Shown: piece by piece, positions 24,063 to 36,156 of the stretch
Layout of the letters: every line of letters starts with the position of its first letter
Position numbering within the stretch: position 1 is the stretch's first letter
From: Panaeolus papilionaceus
Lineage: Eukaryota > Basidiomycota > Agaricomycetes > Agaricales
DNA: 64,000 nucleotides
Direction of reading: 5' to 3'
NCBI GenBank assembly: GCA_015501605.1
Contig: JADNRZ010000015.1
Location: 248,001-312,000 of the forward strand
Translations under genes and position numbers: made by a program
The notes under the pieces: model-generated
The model's database searches: none
Seen by the model: the letters and a program-made list of their open reading frames with translations, nothing else
What the model was told of the DNA's origin: nothing

Positions 24063-25209
24063 ATAAGATCTATATCCCTAACGACCAAGAACTCAGGAAA
24101 TCCATTGTCATGCACTTCCATGATCCTGTCACCGCCAGACATCCTGGTCAAATTGAAACTTACAACACTGTCACCACTTTGTACTGGTGGCCCAGAATGT
24201 GTCGATTTATCTCCGCCTACATCAAAGGATGCTCCACCTGCCAACAATTCAAGATCAATTGGAACCCTGCACGACCCACTCTAATGCTGATACCTGCCCC
24301 TGAATCGTTAAAACCCTTTGCCCAAACATCAATGGATCTTATCACCAACCTTCCACCATCCCTTGGATATGACTCTATTCTGTCCGTGGTGGACCACAGC
24401 TTTACAAAGGGGGTAATTCTTATCCCTTGTTCCAAAATGATCATTGCTGAAGGCACAGCTAAACTTTTACTCAACAACCTTTACAAGAGATTTGGACTCC
24501 CAGACTCAATTACCTCAGATCATGACCCCAGATTCACTGCTCCACACTTCCTACCCTCAAATTCACTCACAACAACCAACAACACTCTGATTGCATCCAT
24601 TTCCCTTTCGAACTCATGCTAGGGACAAACCCCACACAGATCCCATTGGCCTTTGAACACATGGTCTACCCTTCCATGGACAAGAAGCTTGCCTCCCTCC
24701 TCAAGATCTGACAAGAAGCTATCGCTGCTCACACATTTGCCAGAAATAGAATGATCAACTTTAGCAAAAACCTGTTTATGCTGTTCAAACTCAGAGATTT
24801 AGTGTGGCTCAACTCCCAGGACCTGAAACTCAGACACAACAAGAAGATTGCGACCAAATGAGAAGGACCATTTCCAATTACTGAAGTACTGGGACCTGTG
24901 ACATATTGTCTCAAACTCCCACTCTATTGGAAAATCCACAATGTATTCCACACCACTCTTCTCTCTGAATATTCTGAAACATCTGAACATGGACCGAACT
25001 TCCCACAACCGCCACTGGACATTATTGACAGAGAAGAAGAATACAAACTTGACCAAATTCACAAACATTGTGGAAAATCAGGCAAGAAAGAGTATTTTGT
25101 GTTGTGGAAAGGCTTCCCACCATTCCACAACTCATGGGAACCAGAATCTCACCTCGCAAACACCCCTGACATTCTTCTACCTTATAAGAAGCACTTCAAA
25201 CTCGCTTAG
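24063..25209 (+). pseudogene. Gypsy1 pol: integrase and chromodomain
   Basis: Continues the copy starting at 20735. The zinc region shows HDPVTARHPGQ and GCSTCQQFK. The core has SMDLITNLPP and SDHDPRF, but about 200 bp including the catalytic Glu are deleted at about 24540 (compare 16479-17015). After a frame change come TYCLKLPLYWKIHNVFH and the chromodomain (YFVLWKGFPPFHNSWEP), with stop at 25209. Confidence 0.85.
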
Positions 25210-25250
25210 ACTCCCCAACTCAAACACAAATCTCTACCCAACAAAACAAC

Positions 25251-25914
25251 ATGACTACTACCTCTGCTCTCAAATCATCTCCCTCATCTTCCTCTTCTTC
25301 CTCTGCAGCTAAAACCATCTGCATCCTTTCTCCCTCTCAAGGATTCCTTTCTGATCCCCCCACTGTCACTTCTCCCATCTTCCCTCAATCTATGTCCAAT
25401 GAAGAGTTCATTGCTCACACCAAAACCCTCATTGCCAAAGCCAAGCAACAAGGACGCCTCCTTGAAGAAGAAGCTGAATGACACAAAGCTTCTTCATCCA
25501 AGGTCTCTGAAATCCAAAGCCTCAATGATGTCCTTAAGACTCTTGTTCAAGCCCACGAGAACACAATAGTCAATGGTGATGACCCAGAGCTCACCAACAT
25601 CCTTTACCAAGCCAAAGGATGGGAGACATCACCCAACACTCCTGGCACCACTCATGACCACACCACCATCACTTTCGAAGAGTTTATGAACATCTTCCAC
25701 ACCAAAGAAGATTTTGACCTCCTCGCCTGGAAACTTCCTCTATCCAACAACCATCTACCCCATCTTCTTTTCATGGACAACTCTGCCAATGAAATCAAGA
25801 AGCAAGTCCTCAAGTACATGGCAATCTGTGACAATCTCCGTCAGAAAGCCTCTGACAACTGGGATGTAGGATGCAGCCAATTTGAAGCATTCTGCTAGCA
25901 ACACTTCAACAACC
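25251..25914 (+). pseudogene. Gypsy1 extra 3' ORF, truncated
   Basis: Second copy of the frame described at 14734-15810. MTTTSALKSSPSSSSSS opens it 42 bp after the pol stop. YQAKGWETSP, ITFEEFMNIF and HLPHLLFMDNS are shared with the first copy. Stops at about 25481 and 25898 interrupt it. It is cut at about 25914 by a family C fragment before the zinc knuckles. Conservation of the Ser-rich start and of the middle block in two diverged copies is the main evidence that it was a real gene. Confidence 0.7.
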
Positions 25915-26453
25915 TAAGGAGTCCCTACAGACTCTGTAGGAACTCTGATGGACTCCATAGGGACTCCACAGGGACTCTAGGAAAATTGGATAATGCAAAT
26001 GCAGATGACTTCAATGTAGATAATAATTAGTCATTACAATATATGGACAATTGTACTCACACAGTATTTCCCACAATCACCTTGTATTACTGCTGGAGTC
26101 CCAGGGAGTCCCTAGAGAGTCTGCACAGAGTCTGTAGGGACTCCCTAGAGACTCTGTATATAGGAATTTGTCTGAAACCTATCAAAACATGAAATTTAGG
26201 TAATATTTGCAAAAAGTCCCTAGGGAGTCCAGAGAGTCCATAGGGACTCCCTAGGGACTCCAGTGATTCCAGCACATATGTATATTACAAATTTCTTGTA
26301 ATACAAGGTAATTTTGCATTGTTTTTTTGTTTGTTTGCACTGTCCTTGTATGCTGGTGTTGTAGTTGAGGGTGTCCACAGTTGTGTTAGGTGGCAATGCT
26401 GTGTTTTTTGGCAGGGAGTCTGTACAGTACTCAGGGGGGACTGACAAGTACTG
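25915..26453 (+). mobile_element. Family C element, left end missing (C2)
   Basis: Matches C1 from its interior to its right end (GGGGGGACTGACAAGTACTG). The left terminal repeat is absent. Left flank is the Gypsy1 3' ORF and right flank is LINE sequence, so this is a join between unrelated elements and not a simple insertion. Confidence 0.75.
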
Positions 26454-27408
26454 CTGCTGCATGCCTACCATTAGGCTTGCATTGGATTGCACTGAACACA
26501 GTGGCCAGGAACACAGCCTGGCCACATGTGTGGCCTAACTGCTTGGCTCCCTTTGGGAGCCAACCGGCAAGTACTCTTTGTACACACCCCCTCCCAGCTT
26601 TGCTGGGGTCCACAGGGGAAAGCTCATGAGGCTGTTAGGTCTCTACCCAGTGTCTGTGTCAGTACACAACTGTGCACAATACTCACATGGCTCCATGATT
26701 TTGCTGACTGCAAGGCACTCTCACTCTGGGACACACAGTTCTCAGATCAATCATACAGGGGCAAGCAGTTCATGCCCCTGCACTACATGCATGGCTGTCT
26801 TCCCAAGCCCACCACTAAGAAGGCTGGGCAGGAGGATGTGGGTGTGGGATGAAGTGCTGAAGATGGGTGCCTGTCAGGGTCCTGACAGCACACATGGTTG
26901 AGACAATGGTTGTCATCCAAGAGGTCCTTAATTGGATGCCAGCAATGGTGCCCTTGTGTGCTGGGAGCTTTAGCATTCTCACTGGTGGCTGGAGAGCATG
27001 CTTTGGTGTGTACACAGACTAGAGTTTAGCTGCCTGTTGCCTATGTGGTTCGACCATGAGGTAACTCAAGGGTTTTGGCCAGTAGGCACCCCCCCAGGCT
27101 TGCCCTTTCTTCGTGATTGGCAGCTGCATGGAGGTGTGTTAACACCAATGACATGCAGTTAAGCCACTCTTAACAGACACCTTCTTCAGAGGGATATGTC
27201 TCTATTGCTGCACAATCAGCTTTGATATCTTGCCCTATGTCACTGCTTGCCCTTTGGGCTTGCCTTGGTGCCTGCCATAGTATATATCCAACTTAATTGG
27301 GGAGTAGTCATTCCTAGTACTTGTACTTCATTTGTATTTACTGTGATCTGACTGGACTACCAGGTGCACACCAGTATATAAATTGTTGAACCAAAAAAAA
27401 AAAAAAAA
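26454..27408 (+). mobile_element. LINE 3' end, CpG-depleted (L1)
   Basis: Degenerate RNase H/C-terminal region and 3' UTR of the Tad-like LINE, ending TATATAAATTGTTGAACC and a poly(A) run at 27393-27408. The order of segments matches 48970-50208 of the better preserved copy, but nearly every CpG there is TpG or CpA here, so it is an old copy. It lacks the 5' part. Confidence 0.75.
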
Positions 27409-27886
27409 TCTTACAAGGCTTGCATATCTCACAATGAACAGCCTTGTCATGAGGACCATGGCAGATAGGGCAGACACAGGTTAGATTTTTGGAGCCCAGC
27501 CTAAACAGCTCATTGGCAGGTCCATAATGATTTGTGGACACAGCTGCCTCATTCAAACTGCCACCCCAAATCATGGGGTCCCCTGTTGCCTGCATTGCTT
27601 CAGATGGGGCCATGATTCGCTCCACTATCAGGCTAAAATCCTGACGTGCCCAATATGTGGGGGTCCCCACCTTAGGGACTATCACTGCACCATGGCTGGT
27701 TGCAGTAAGGGCAACAAGAACACCAACCTCCCAATCCTAGCCACTCTGGCAGACCAGGATTGTCCTCATCGGTTCCCCTGCCTCAATTGCAGGAAGGAAC
27801 ACAGTGCGGATTCCAGCAAGTGCGTGTTTTGGCACAATCAGTATGATGATACCTATTATGTCAAGATTTATCAAAAGAAATGTGTG
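27409..27886 (+). pseudogene. LINE ORF1 fragments with CCHC knuckles (L2)
   Basis: From about 27490 the plus strand encodes the C-terminal half of the LINE nucleocapsid-like ORF1: CCLHCFRWGHDSLHC-like, CPICGGPHLRDYHC and CLNCRKEHSADSSKC are three knuckles matching the copy at 40745-41146. The first 80 bp instead read as a knuckle on the minus strand (CPICHGPHDKAVHC), so the segment is itself a mosaic. ORF1 proteins of this kind bind LINE RNA. Confidence 0.7.
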
Positions 27887-28261
27887 TAAAAACAAAGGAA
27901 ATGAGAATATATTTGTAAGGGCACCTCAGACACACACAAGTCCTAGGGGAGATCCAAAGAGAAAGAGGTAAAGGATCAAACCCAGGTGAAACAGCTATTT
28001 AAGTGATGAGCTGGCATTGGCATCAGCCTTGATGCCAAACAATGCCTTTGGAAACAAACAAAGGGAAACACAAAGGAATGACTATGTAACAGTGGCAACA
28101 ACTAAATAATGAATGAATGGCAACTAAAGGAGAGTGTAATATAATATCTATTCGTCCATGATATGTCCAGATAATGAGATAGAGCAAAGAAGATAGAGAA
28201 AGGAGAGACAGAGAGACAATAATAAGGAAAGGAATAGGAGGTAGCAGGAGATCCTCTGACA
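27887..28261 (-). mobile_element. Gypsy2 LTR (3' LTR, left border uncertain)
   Basis: On the minus strand a purine tract AGAGGGGGGGTAA (28262-28275) is followed by TGTCAGAGGATCTCC, the expected start of a 3' LTR. The end is set near 27887, where LINE ORF1 homology stops; the exact CA end and a target duplication cannot be confirmed. Confidence 0.6.
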
Positions 28262-28272
28262 TTACCCCCCCT

Positions 28273-28615
28273 CTAGGATTGCTTCGCCCTCAAAGCATGA
28301 AGTCCAGCCTGTTTGTAAGGAGTGTGAGCATAAGTGGTCCTGATAACCTTTGGAGCCTTAGGATTCTCTGCATAGAAGTCCCTGATGAGGTCAGGAGCAT
28401 GGACATCATCAGCTGGTTCCCAAGAATTCCAACCAGCATCGTATCCTTCCCATTTGATCAGGTATCGAAGTTTGCCTCTGATGAACTTGCTGTTTAAAAT
28501 CTTCTCCACAACAAACTCTTCGACATTGTCAACAAGCACAGGAGGTGGGGGTAGCTTGGCTCTTTGACCAGAGATGGGGTCATAAGGAGCAGGAGTGAGT
28601 CTGACAACATGGAAG
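28273..28615 (-). pseudogene. Gypsy2 pol end: integrase tail and chromodomain
   Basis: Minus-strand C-terminus of a second Gypsy family: FHVVRLTPAPYDPISGQ leads into a chromodomain (VEKILNSKFIRGKLRY, IKWEGYDAGWNSWEP). The upstream part of the same gene is at 33590-35156 on the opposite strand. The two join exactly at CTTCCATG to give HPVFHVVR, as explained under the inversion finding. Confidence 0.85.
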
Positions 28616-29589
28616 CAGTACTTTGCACTGGCCCAGATGTTCCGATCGACAGTCGATTGACTTTCGATTGACTTTTGCAAAAAGTGTTTTTGTGTGAAAA
28701 ACAGCTGTTTGGGGTAGATTGTGTACTGTGAGAAGATGTGACAATCTCATGTCACACATTGCATTATTCTATTTTATCATGTGTGAAACCCTTATGATCT
28801 TTTTTATGATGTTTGTGACAATATTTGTGACAGTCCACATGTATTGTCACATGTCACATAAATGTGAAACTGTATAACATAGCTGTGACACCAGGATTAC
28901 AAGTGAATTGTTTGTATGTATGTAGATGTGACCAACTCTAATTTGTCACATGTCACATAGTCTTTGATGACAGATGGCATTGAGTAGTCACAGTAAATTA
29001 GCAGGCTATCTCAGCTTAGATCTATTTTTATTGTGACATGTGACATATAATATGTCACAGATCTAGCTGACTCAGCATGTAATATAGTAGTATAGATAAA
29101 ATGTGTGTCTACATGTATACCTGTAGACATGACCTAACATGATTGTCACATGTCACATAGTCTTATGTAACAGATAGTATCTAGTCTATATTGGCTTAGA
29201 TCAGATTTTTAAAAACTGTGACATATATACATGTCACAGATTGAGCTAAATTAGGAAATACCCACAACAGGATTTCTTGAAAACATAAGTTGACTGACAG
29301 TCGATCGACAATGTCAGTCAATGTTCGATCGACTGACTGACAGTCAGTTGAACATCCGATGTAAAAAGTCGATGGTCGGTCCAATTTTGGCAGGGAAACT
29401 GGCAGTGGACCAACAGTTGATCAGAAGTCGGTTGGAAGTCGGTTGACAGTCGATCCCATCAGTGTGACATTCTACCCTGAAAGTCACATTTATGTAAAAT
29501 TACCAGACCAACACTTGACTGACTGTCGGTCAACAGTCAGACAGTCAATTGGAAGTCGGTCGGAACACCTGGGCAACAGCAAAGTCCTC
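28616..29589 (+). mobile_element. Family A element (A2), inversion breakpoint
   Basis: 974 bp with both family ends (CAGTACTTTGCACTGGCCCA; GAGGACTTTGCTGTTGCCCA from the right) and the usual internal words. Its two flanks do not match: CATGGAAG on the left (Gypsy2) and CCAGAGAG on the right (Gypsy1 gag). The left 8 bp is the reverse complement of the 8 bp left of A3. Confidence 0.88.
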
Positions 29590-32084
29590 CCAGAGAGGAC
29601 TCTTGGGACCACCTGGAGGAGACCCTCAACCTGAAACTGACAACAAAGGACAAGGCAACCCCAATCCTTCCAGTAACCCTGACCCCAGTAACGGCCCACA
29701 AGATGATCCAGCTGCAGAAGCATTTAAAAATGCCCTGAAGAAAGAAGTCAACCTTGGTGCACCTGAGAAGTTCACAGGAGACTGCACCAAGACCAAGCAT
29801 TTCATCACTGAATGCCGATCCTATCTCCACATCAATAAACACATCTACAACAACAATGACCTAAAGATTGCTTTTGTCTTGTCATACTTTGCCGAAGGAC
29901 CAAAGGGAGATAGAGAAGCAATGGACTGGAAACACTGCTTCCTCGCTGGAAAGTTTGATGAAGCCCAAAGAAGCAGGACCGCAGTCTCCTATGGAAGGTT
30001 CCACTGTAAACCCAATTCGGCCAGTTAATCTGACCACGAGAATTTGGGGTCAGATATCATGGCAGAAAGGTCAGTTTTTTCCCTTAAAACTGGAGGTGAG
30101 AAATACAGGGTCATTTTTTTCATATCTTTGTACTGTAAATTATGCTGGATGGGTAGGGGCTAGAAATCACTATCTATACTCCAATGTTCTTCTTCTCAGG
30201 AATGATTGTTACAAAACACTAGAAATTGTTTTGGCCAGAGTAATGACCAGAAGAAATGACTAAATTAAAATGTGGTGTGACAAATGGTCTCTTACCATTG
30301 GAAAGAAATGATGCAAGTTCTTGAATGGCACCAAGCAGGCGCTCTGTGGTGCTCTGCTCCAACATCATTTGATTTTGCACAAGTCCATTCAATTAGAGAT
30401 TCAAATGCGGTCATGTGACCAATGTTCATATTTGCCTCATGCTGCGTTCAACTGAGCCGGTTGAACACTTGTCCTCTCCCTTCTCCTTCGCCTTCGCTCT
30501 CAGCTCAATTTCTTTCAACCACTCATTATAATTGCTGCTATTTTTGCATACACCATATCCAACAAGATTAGACTGTGCATTACATCAACCTGCTATCAAA
30601 CAGATTCATGCCTAGAAGTGGTAGAGTGCACTGTGTTTTATGTTGTCAAGTTCAGGGGAATTGACTAGGAGAGAATGATAGGGATGGATGATATTCTTAT
30701 AGAAGCTCTTGTGGGTACACTTTCATATTGTGCTTCCTCCAAATGACTGATACTTATTTGCTATACAGAATTGTTGCCCCCTTCATCAAGTATGCCTCAA
30801 CATGTCTCAATCACAGGTAAGTACTTTCTATCTCATTTCCAGTAGTCAGGCTGATCTTGACATACATTCTCTCTCACATAGGGTACTATAAGGTTTAGAG
30901 ACAAGTACAGGGTTGCTCATCAGTGTTTGTGGTTAGGTGAGTCAATAAAGATAGATGTACAATTCCTATAGTATAATCTCATAGCTTGTAGTAGTATAAA
31001 TTTAATGCACTTTTACTTTTGTTGATATAATGATTATCTGGTCTTGAGCAGTATGAAATCCCTACTGCTGCAAGGGGCAGAAATGGGAATTTCGAAGAGG
31101 TCGGTTTTTCTTCTCCATGGTCATTTTTCTGGATGACCAAGGTCAAGATATGAATTTTTTTTTACAGTTTTTCCTTTGTAACCAGTGACTTTTTCTTTCA
31201 AGAGGCAGTTTTTCCAACCCTGATCTCTGGCCTTGGAAGTCAGAAATTCTGTAGGATAGGGGATGAATTTCTCATTCCGCTGGCCAGAATTTTCACTCAT
31301 TGAAGACATTAGATACACAAGAAAAACTGCTGTCTCTGTGTAGAAAACCTGGTATGTAAGGGTCAGTTTCTCTGGTCAGTTTTTCTGACCTCATGGGGTG
31401 CACAGTGTTCAACAACTTCCTTCAAAAATTCAATGAAGACTTCGCCCCACAACTTGGACACGACCATGCAAGGAAAGATCTCAAGAACATCCAACAGGAA
31501 GGGAATGTCAAATCACACAACACCACCTTCAAGAACCTCATGATCACTGCAGGCTACACCTTCCCTCACACTGACCCCAACAATAACCTCAATCCAATGG
31601 AAGACCTGCTGATTGGGATCTATCAAGACTCCCTTAAGAAACCAATCTTGGACAGAATTTGCAACAATGGATACAACCCTTACACCATGAAGGAGTGGAT
31701 GGACTGAGCAGCCGAAGTGGACACCTGTTGGAGGGAATCTTTCCCTTTTCCATTCGACAAGAAACCAGCCAAATGCTTCACCTCTAACCAGATGGGATTC
31801 AGATTTGCCAATTCCAAGCAAATCAATCTCACCAAAGTTGAGTGTGCAGACCACATGAAGAACGGCACCTGCTTCCACTGCCACCAACCAGGTCATATCT
31901 CCAAGTTTTGCTCCAATCACGATTTCAAGAAGACGAACCAGAACCAGAATACCAACAACCGCGATACTGCCCTGACAGGAGCCCAAGAGATTTTGCCAAA
32001 TACATCTGCACCTTCTATTGTGACTTGAACAAAGAACAATGTGCCGAATTCATTGCCGAAATGCAAGAGCAGGATTTTGCCTAA
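29590..32084 (+). pseudogene. Gypsy1 gag, interrupted
   Basis: Capsid-type gag. LGAPEKFTGDCTKTKHFI and the helical capsid segment lead to SYGRF, where a CACTG element (30002-31407) is inserted. Removing it and one TTC restores SYGRF-NNFLQKFNEDF in frame. Further on come a TGA at about 31706, and the zinc knuckle CFHCHQPGHISKFC (CX2CX4HX4C) at 31870-31912 that packages element RNA. The end is the conserved MQEQDFA stop, reached after a frame change. The N-terminal start is lost at the A2 junction. Confidence 0.82.
30002..31407. mobile_element. CACTG-ended non-autonomous element 2
   Basis: 1406 bp in gag, bounded by CACTGTAAACCCAATTCGGC and, from the other side, CACTGTGCACCCCATGAGG. TTC is duplicated at 29999-30001 and 31408-31410. 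Subterminal GGTCAGTTTTTC-like words recur at both ends. It shares the outer 11 or so bases with element 1 but not the interior, so it is a related family. No transposase frame is visible. Confidence 0.85.
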
Positions 32085-32525
32085 AGGGTTTTGCCTCAAC
32101 ATCTAAACCTTATGTATCAGTTTGTTCTGCTTTGATAGCTCACAACGAATCCTTTTCTGTCCCTGTGACTATCAAGTGTGAACAACTGAGAACTGCCAAA
32201 CCCTTGCATACCCAAGCACTCCTCAACTCTGGAGCTGCGGGCATTTTCATCGACCAATCATTTGCGAAACTCCACAACCTTCCCCAGACCCCACTCAGAA
32301 CACCAATCCTAGTCCGAAACATTGATGGCATACCGAACAAGAAGGGTACAATTACCCATCGAACAACACTGAACATGAAGATCTACGACAAAATCAAGAA
32401 GACCAATTTCCTAGTTACTGGGCTAGGAAATCAGAAGATTATCTTGGGACTACCTTCGTTACAGGACATGAACCCCGATATTGACTGGAAGAATGCTTCC
32501 TTGAACTGGCAAACTCCCATTGAGG
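32085..32525 (+). pseudogene. Gypsy1 protease region
   Basis: Follows gag and overlaps its end in another frame. ALLNSGAAGIFIDQSFAKL corresponds to the aspartic protease active site, with Asn where the catalytic Asp of D-S/T-G-A is expected. The frame is open up to NWQTPIE, where element B2 begins. The reverse transcriptase that should follow is not on the other side of B2. Confidence 0.8.
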
Positions 32526-33589
32526 CAGTACTTCACACTAATACCAGCCTTTCGGCCGAGCCTCAGCCAAGTATCGGCTCATCAGCTGAGTCTCAGCCGA
32601 CACTCAGCTGAGACTTGGCTGAGCCTCAGCTCAACCTCAGTTTAATAATATATTTTGAAAAGAAATGCTTTTTATCAGCTGAGTATCAGCTGAACATTGG
32701 CTGAAAATCAGCTAAGTATCAGATACTGGTTGTTATGACTGTTTCACTTTCTCATGATATACATGTACTACCACCTCCCCGTGTACTTGACAATACTTGT
32801 GACAGTGACATGTCACATCATACACTAGTCTATATTATCATATATTACATACTTAGATATAACTGTAATTTCTTTAGTCTATAGTATTTGTGACAATCAA
32901 TATGACAGTGACTACATGTCACACAGGTATTGCCAAAAATATGTGGATGTGACCTAATGTTTGTCACATGTCATGTAGTCACAGCAGTTTGTTTTGGCTT
33001 AAATCAGATTTGAATTGTGACATGTCATACATCTAGCCAAATTAGGAAGCATCATATTAGTAATTTAGTAATTCTATACCTGGGGGTTGCTGATAGATTC
33101 CCTGACTATAAAAAGCTAGTTGCTGGCCTACAATATTACTAATTCTGTTGGCAAATGTGTCACAATATGTTATCTAATATGTCACAACAAAGCCACCAAA
33201 CAAGCCATGCAGGCATGACAAACTGTATTATGTAATAATATAGGTAGAAAACTGCAAAGGACAATAACACAACCAATACATATAGATTATGAGCTGATAT
33301 TCAGCTGAGCCTCAGTTCTGTGAACCGATAATACTCGGCTGAAAGAACTGAAACTACTAGCTGAGACCTCAGCTGAGTATCAGTTCAACCTCAGCTGATC
33401 CTCAGCTGATCCTTGGTTGAGCCTCAGTTCATTAGTTTATAAAGCTAATCACTAAACTATAAGATAGGCAAAAATATTAATTTATGAACTGATGATCAGC
33501 TGATGAACTGATACTCAGCTGATACTCAGCTGATGAACCGATCATCAGCCGAGCCTCAGCTGAAAAGTTTGGGTTAGTGTAAAGTCCTC
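32526..33589 (+). mobile_element. Family B non-autonomous element (B2)
   Basis: 1064 bp from CAGTACTTCACACTAATACC to, on the other strand, GAGGACTTTACACTAACCCA. It is rich in CAGCTGAG words at both ends. Left flank is Gypsy1 protease (CATTGAGG) and right flank is Gypsy2 pol (CCAATAGG), with no matching duplication. It therefore joins two different elements. Confidence 0.82.
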
Positions 33590-35156
33590 CCAATAGGAAA
33601 GAAGTCCAATCTTTCCTGGGTTTTGCCAACTTCTATTGACAGTTCATCAAGGACTTCTCTCACCATGCACATCCCCTCTTTGACCTTACCAAGAGCTCCA
33701 CTGAGTTTTCCTGGTCTCCTGCTGCTGCTACTGCCTTCCAGTCCATGCAGGCAAGCCCGCTGGTCTCTCACTCTGGCACGCTTTGACTTCGTCATGCAGC
33801 ACAAGACAGAAGCTACTATGGGAAAAGCAGATGCCCTCTCACATCGGTCTGACCATGGTTCTAGTGAATGTGACAACCAGAACATCACCCTCCTCACCCC
33901 AGGGATGTTTGCAGTTCGTGCACTAGAAGGTCTGGAATTTGTTGGACAGAAACACTCTCTGGTTTGTGAGATCTGTTGACATTCCAAGGAGGCCTCTGAT
34001 CTTGAGGACACTGTGACTGAGGCAGTCAAGGCACTCAGAAAGACTGGATCTCAGTCTCTTCACTCCTCAGAGTGGGATGAAGCTGATGGTCTTATCTACT
34101 TCTGTGGAAAGCTCTATGTTCCACCAGGTAGTGATCTTTGTCATCACGTTGTGGCTCTCTGCCATGACTCCACTCTTGCTGGACACCCAGGATGCTGGAA
34201 GACCTTGGAGCTTGTGTCTAGGAACTACTGGTGGCCTTGCATGTCTAAGTTCATTGGACTCTACACCAGCACCTGTGACATGTGTCTTAGGACCAAGACC
34301 ATCAGGCAGCGACCCCTTGGAGAGCTTGAGCCCCTTGCTGTTCCTGACCACTGTTGGGACCATATCAGTGTGGACTTCATTGTCAAGCTTCCTGAGTCCA
34401 ATGGTTATGATGCCATCATGGTTGTTGTTGACTCCCTTTCCAAATGCGCCCACTTCACTGCTACCACTACCACTGTCTCTGCTCTAGGCACTGCCCCCAT
34501 GTATCGTGACCATATCTGGAAACTCCATGGCCTTCCATCCAAGGTAGTCTCTGATTGCAGTCCACAGTTTATTGCAGAGTTCACCACAGAACTCTACAGG
34601 CTGCTTGGGATTGAGCCAGCTTGTAGCACTGCCTACCACCCTCAAACTGATGGGCAGACTGAGCATGTCAACCAGGAGTTGGAACAATACCTCAGGCTCT
34701 ACATCTCTGAGCAACAGGACGACTGGTACAACATCCTTTCCATGGCTGAGTTTGCCTACAACAACCATGTCCACTCCTCCACCCAGCAGACTCCCTTCCT
34801 TCTAGACTCTGGTCAACATCCTCATATGGGCTTTGAACCTCTTCCTCCCTCCTGGATGGAAACTGTGAATGAGTTCACTGATAGGATGAAGACTGCTCTT
34901 GAGGAAGCTCGTGCTGCCTTAGCAGCTGCTAAGGAGGACATGGCTAGGAACTACAACCGGCATTGCACCAAGGCTCCTGAGATCAAGCCTGGAGATTGTG
35001 TCTACCTTGATGCTTCAGACATCCAAACCACTCGGCCATCCAAGAAGCTCTCCCACAAGCAAGTTGGTCCTTACCCAGTCATCTCTAGTGTTGGAAAGAA
35101 TGCCTATCATCTTCAACTTCCTAAATCCCTCTCTCACATCCATCCAGTCTTCCATG
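33590..35156 (+). pseudogene. Gypsy2 pol: RT tail, RNase H remnant, integrase
   Basis: Opens with SFLGFANFY and DFSHHAHPLFDLTK of the reverse transcriptase-RNase H connection. The RNase H core is deleted between about 33750 and 33760, leaving the tail FDFVMQHKTEATMGKADALS. One TGA lies at about 33977. Integrase is open from 34013: HDSTLAGHPGCWKT and CDMCLRTK form the zinc domain. VDFIVKLPESNG, SDCSPQFIAEF and QTDGQTEHVNQELE supply intact Asp, Asp and Glu. It ends at HIHPVFH, where element A3 begins; the remaining chromodomain is at 28273-28615. No frame damage is visible in the integrase part, so this family is younger than Gypsy1. Confidence 0.88.
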
Positions 35157-36156
35157 GAGGACTTTGCTGTTGCCCAGGTGTTCCGACCGACTTCCGATTG
35201 ACTGTCTGACTGTTGACCGACAGTCAGTCAAGTGTTGGTCTGGTAATTTTACATAAATGTGACTTTCAGGGTAGAATGTCACACTGATGGGATCGACTGT
35301 CAACCGACTTCCAACCGACTTCTGATCAACTGTTGGTCCACTGCCAGTTTCCCTGCCAAAATTGGACCGACCATCGACTTTTTACATCGGATGTTCAACT
35401 GACTGTCAGTCGATCGAACATTGACTGACATTGTCGATCGACTGTCAGTCAACTTATGTTTTCAAGAAATCCTGTTGTGGGTATTTCCTAATTTAGCTCA
35501 ATCTGTGACATGTATATATGTCACAGTTTTTAAAAATCTGATCTAAGCCAATATAGACTAGATACTATCTGTTACATAAGACTATGTGACATGTGACAAT
35601 CATGTTAGGTCATGTCTACAGGTATACATGTAGACACACATTTTATCTATACTACTATATTACATGCTGAGTCAGCTAGATCTGTGACATATTATATGTC
35701 ACATGTCACAATAAAAATAGATCTAAGCTGAGATAGCCTGCTAATTTACTGTGACTACTCAATGCCATCTGTCATCAAAGACTATGTGACATGTGACAAA
35801 TTAGAGTTGGTCACATCTACATACATACAAACAATTCACTTGTAATCCTGGTGTCACAGCTATGTTATACAGTTTCACATTTATGTGACATGTGACAATA
35901 CATGTGGACTGTCACAAATATTGTCACAAACATCATAAAAAAGATCATAAGGGTTTCACACATGATAAAATAGAATAATGCAATGTGTGACATGAGATTG
36001 TCACATCTTCTCACAGTACACAATCTACCCCAAACAGCTGTTTTTCACACAAAAACACTTTTTGCAAAAGTCAATCGAAAGTCAATCGACTGTCAACTGA
36101 ATGTCAGACAGTCGATCGACTGTCAATCGGAACATCTGGGCCAGTGCAAAGTACTG
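35157..36156 (-). mobile_element. Family A element (A3), inversion breakpoint
   Basis: 1000 bp, inverted relative to A2, starting GAGGACTTTGCTGTTGCCCA and ending, from the right, CAGTACTTTGCACTGGCCCA. Left flank CTTCCATG is Gypsy2; right flank is LINE ORF2 on the minus strand. It pairs with A2 as the likely site of an inversion. Confidence 0.88.
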
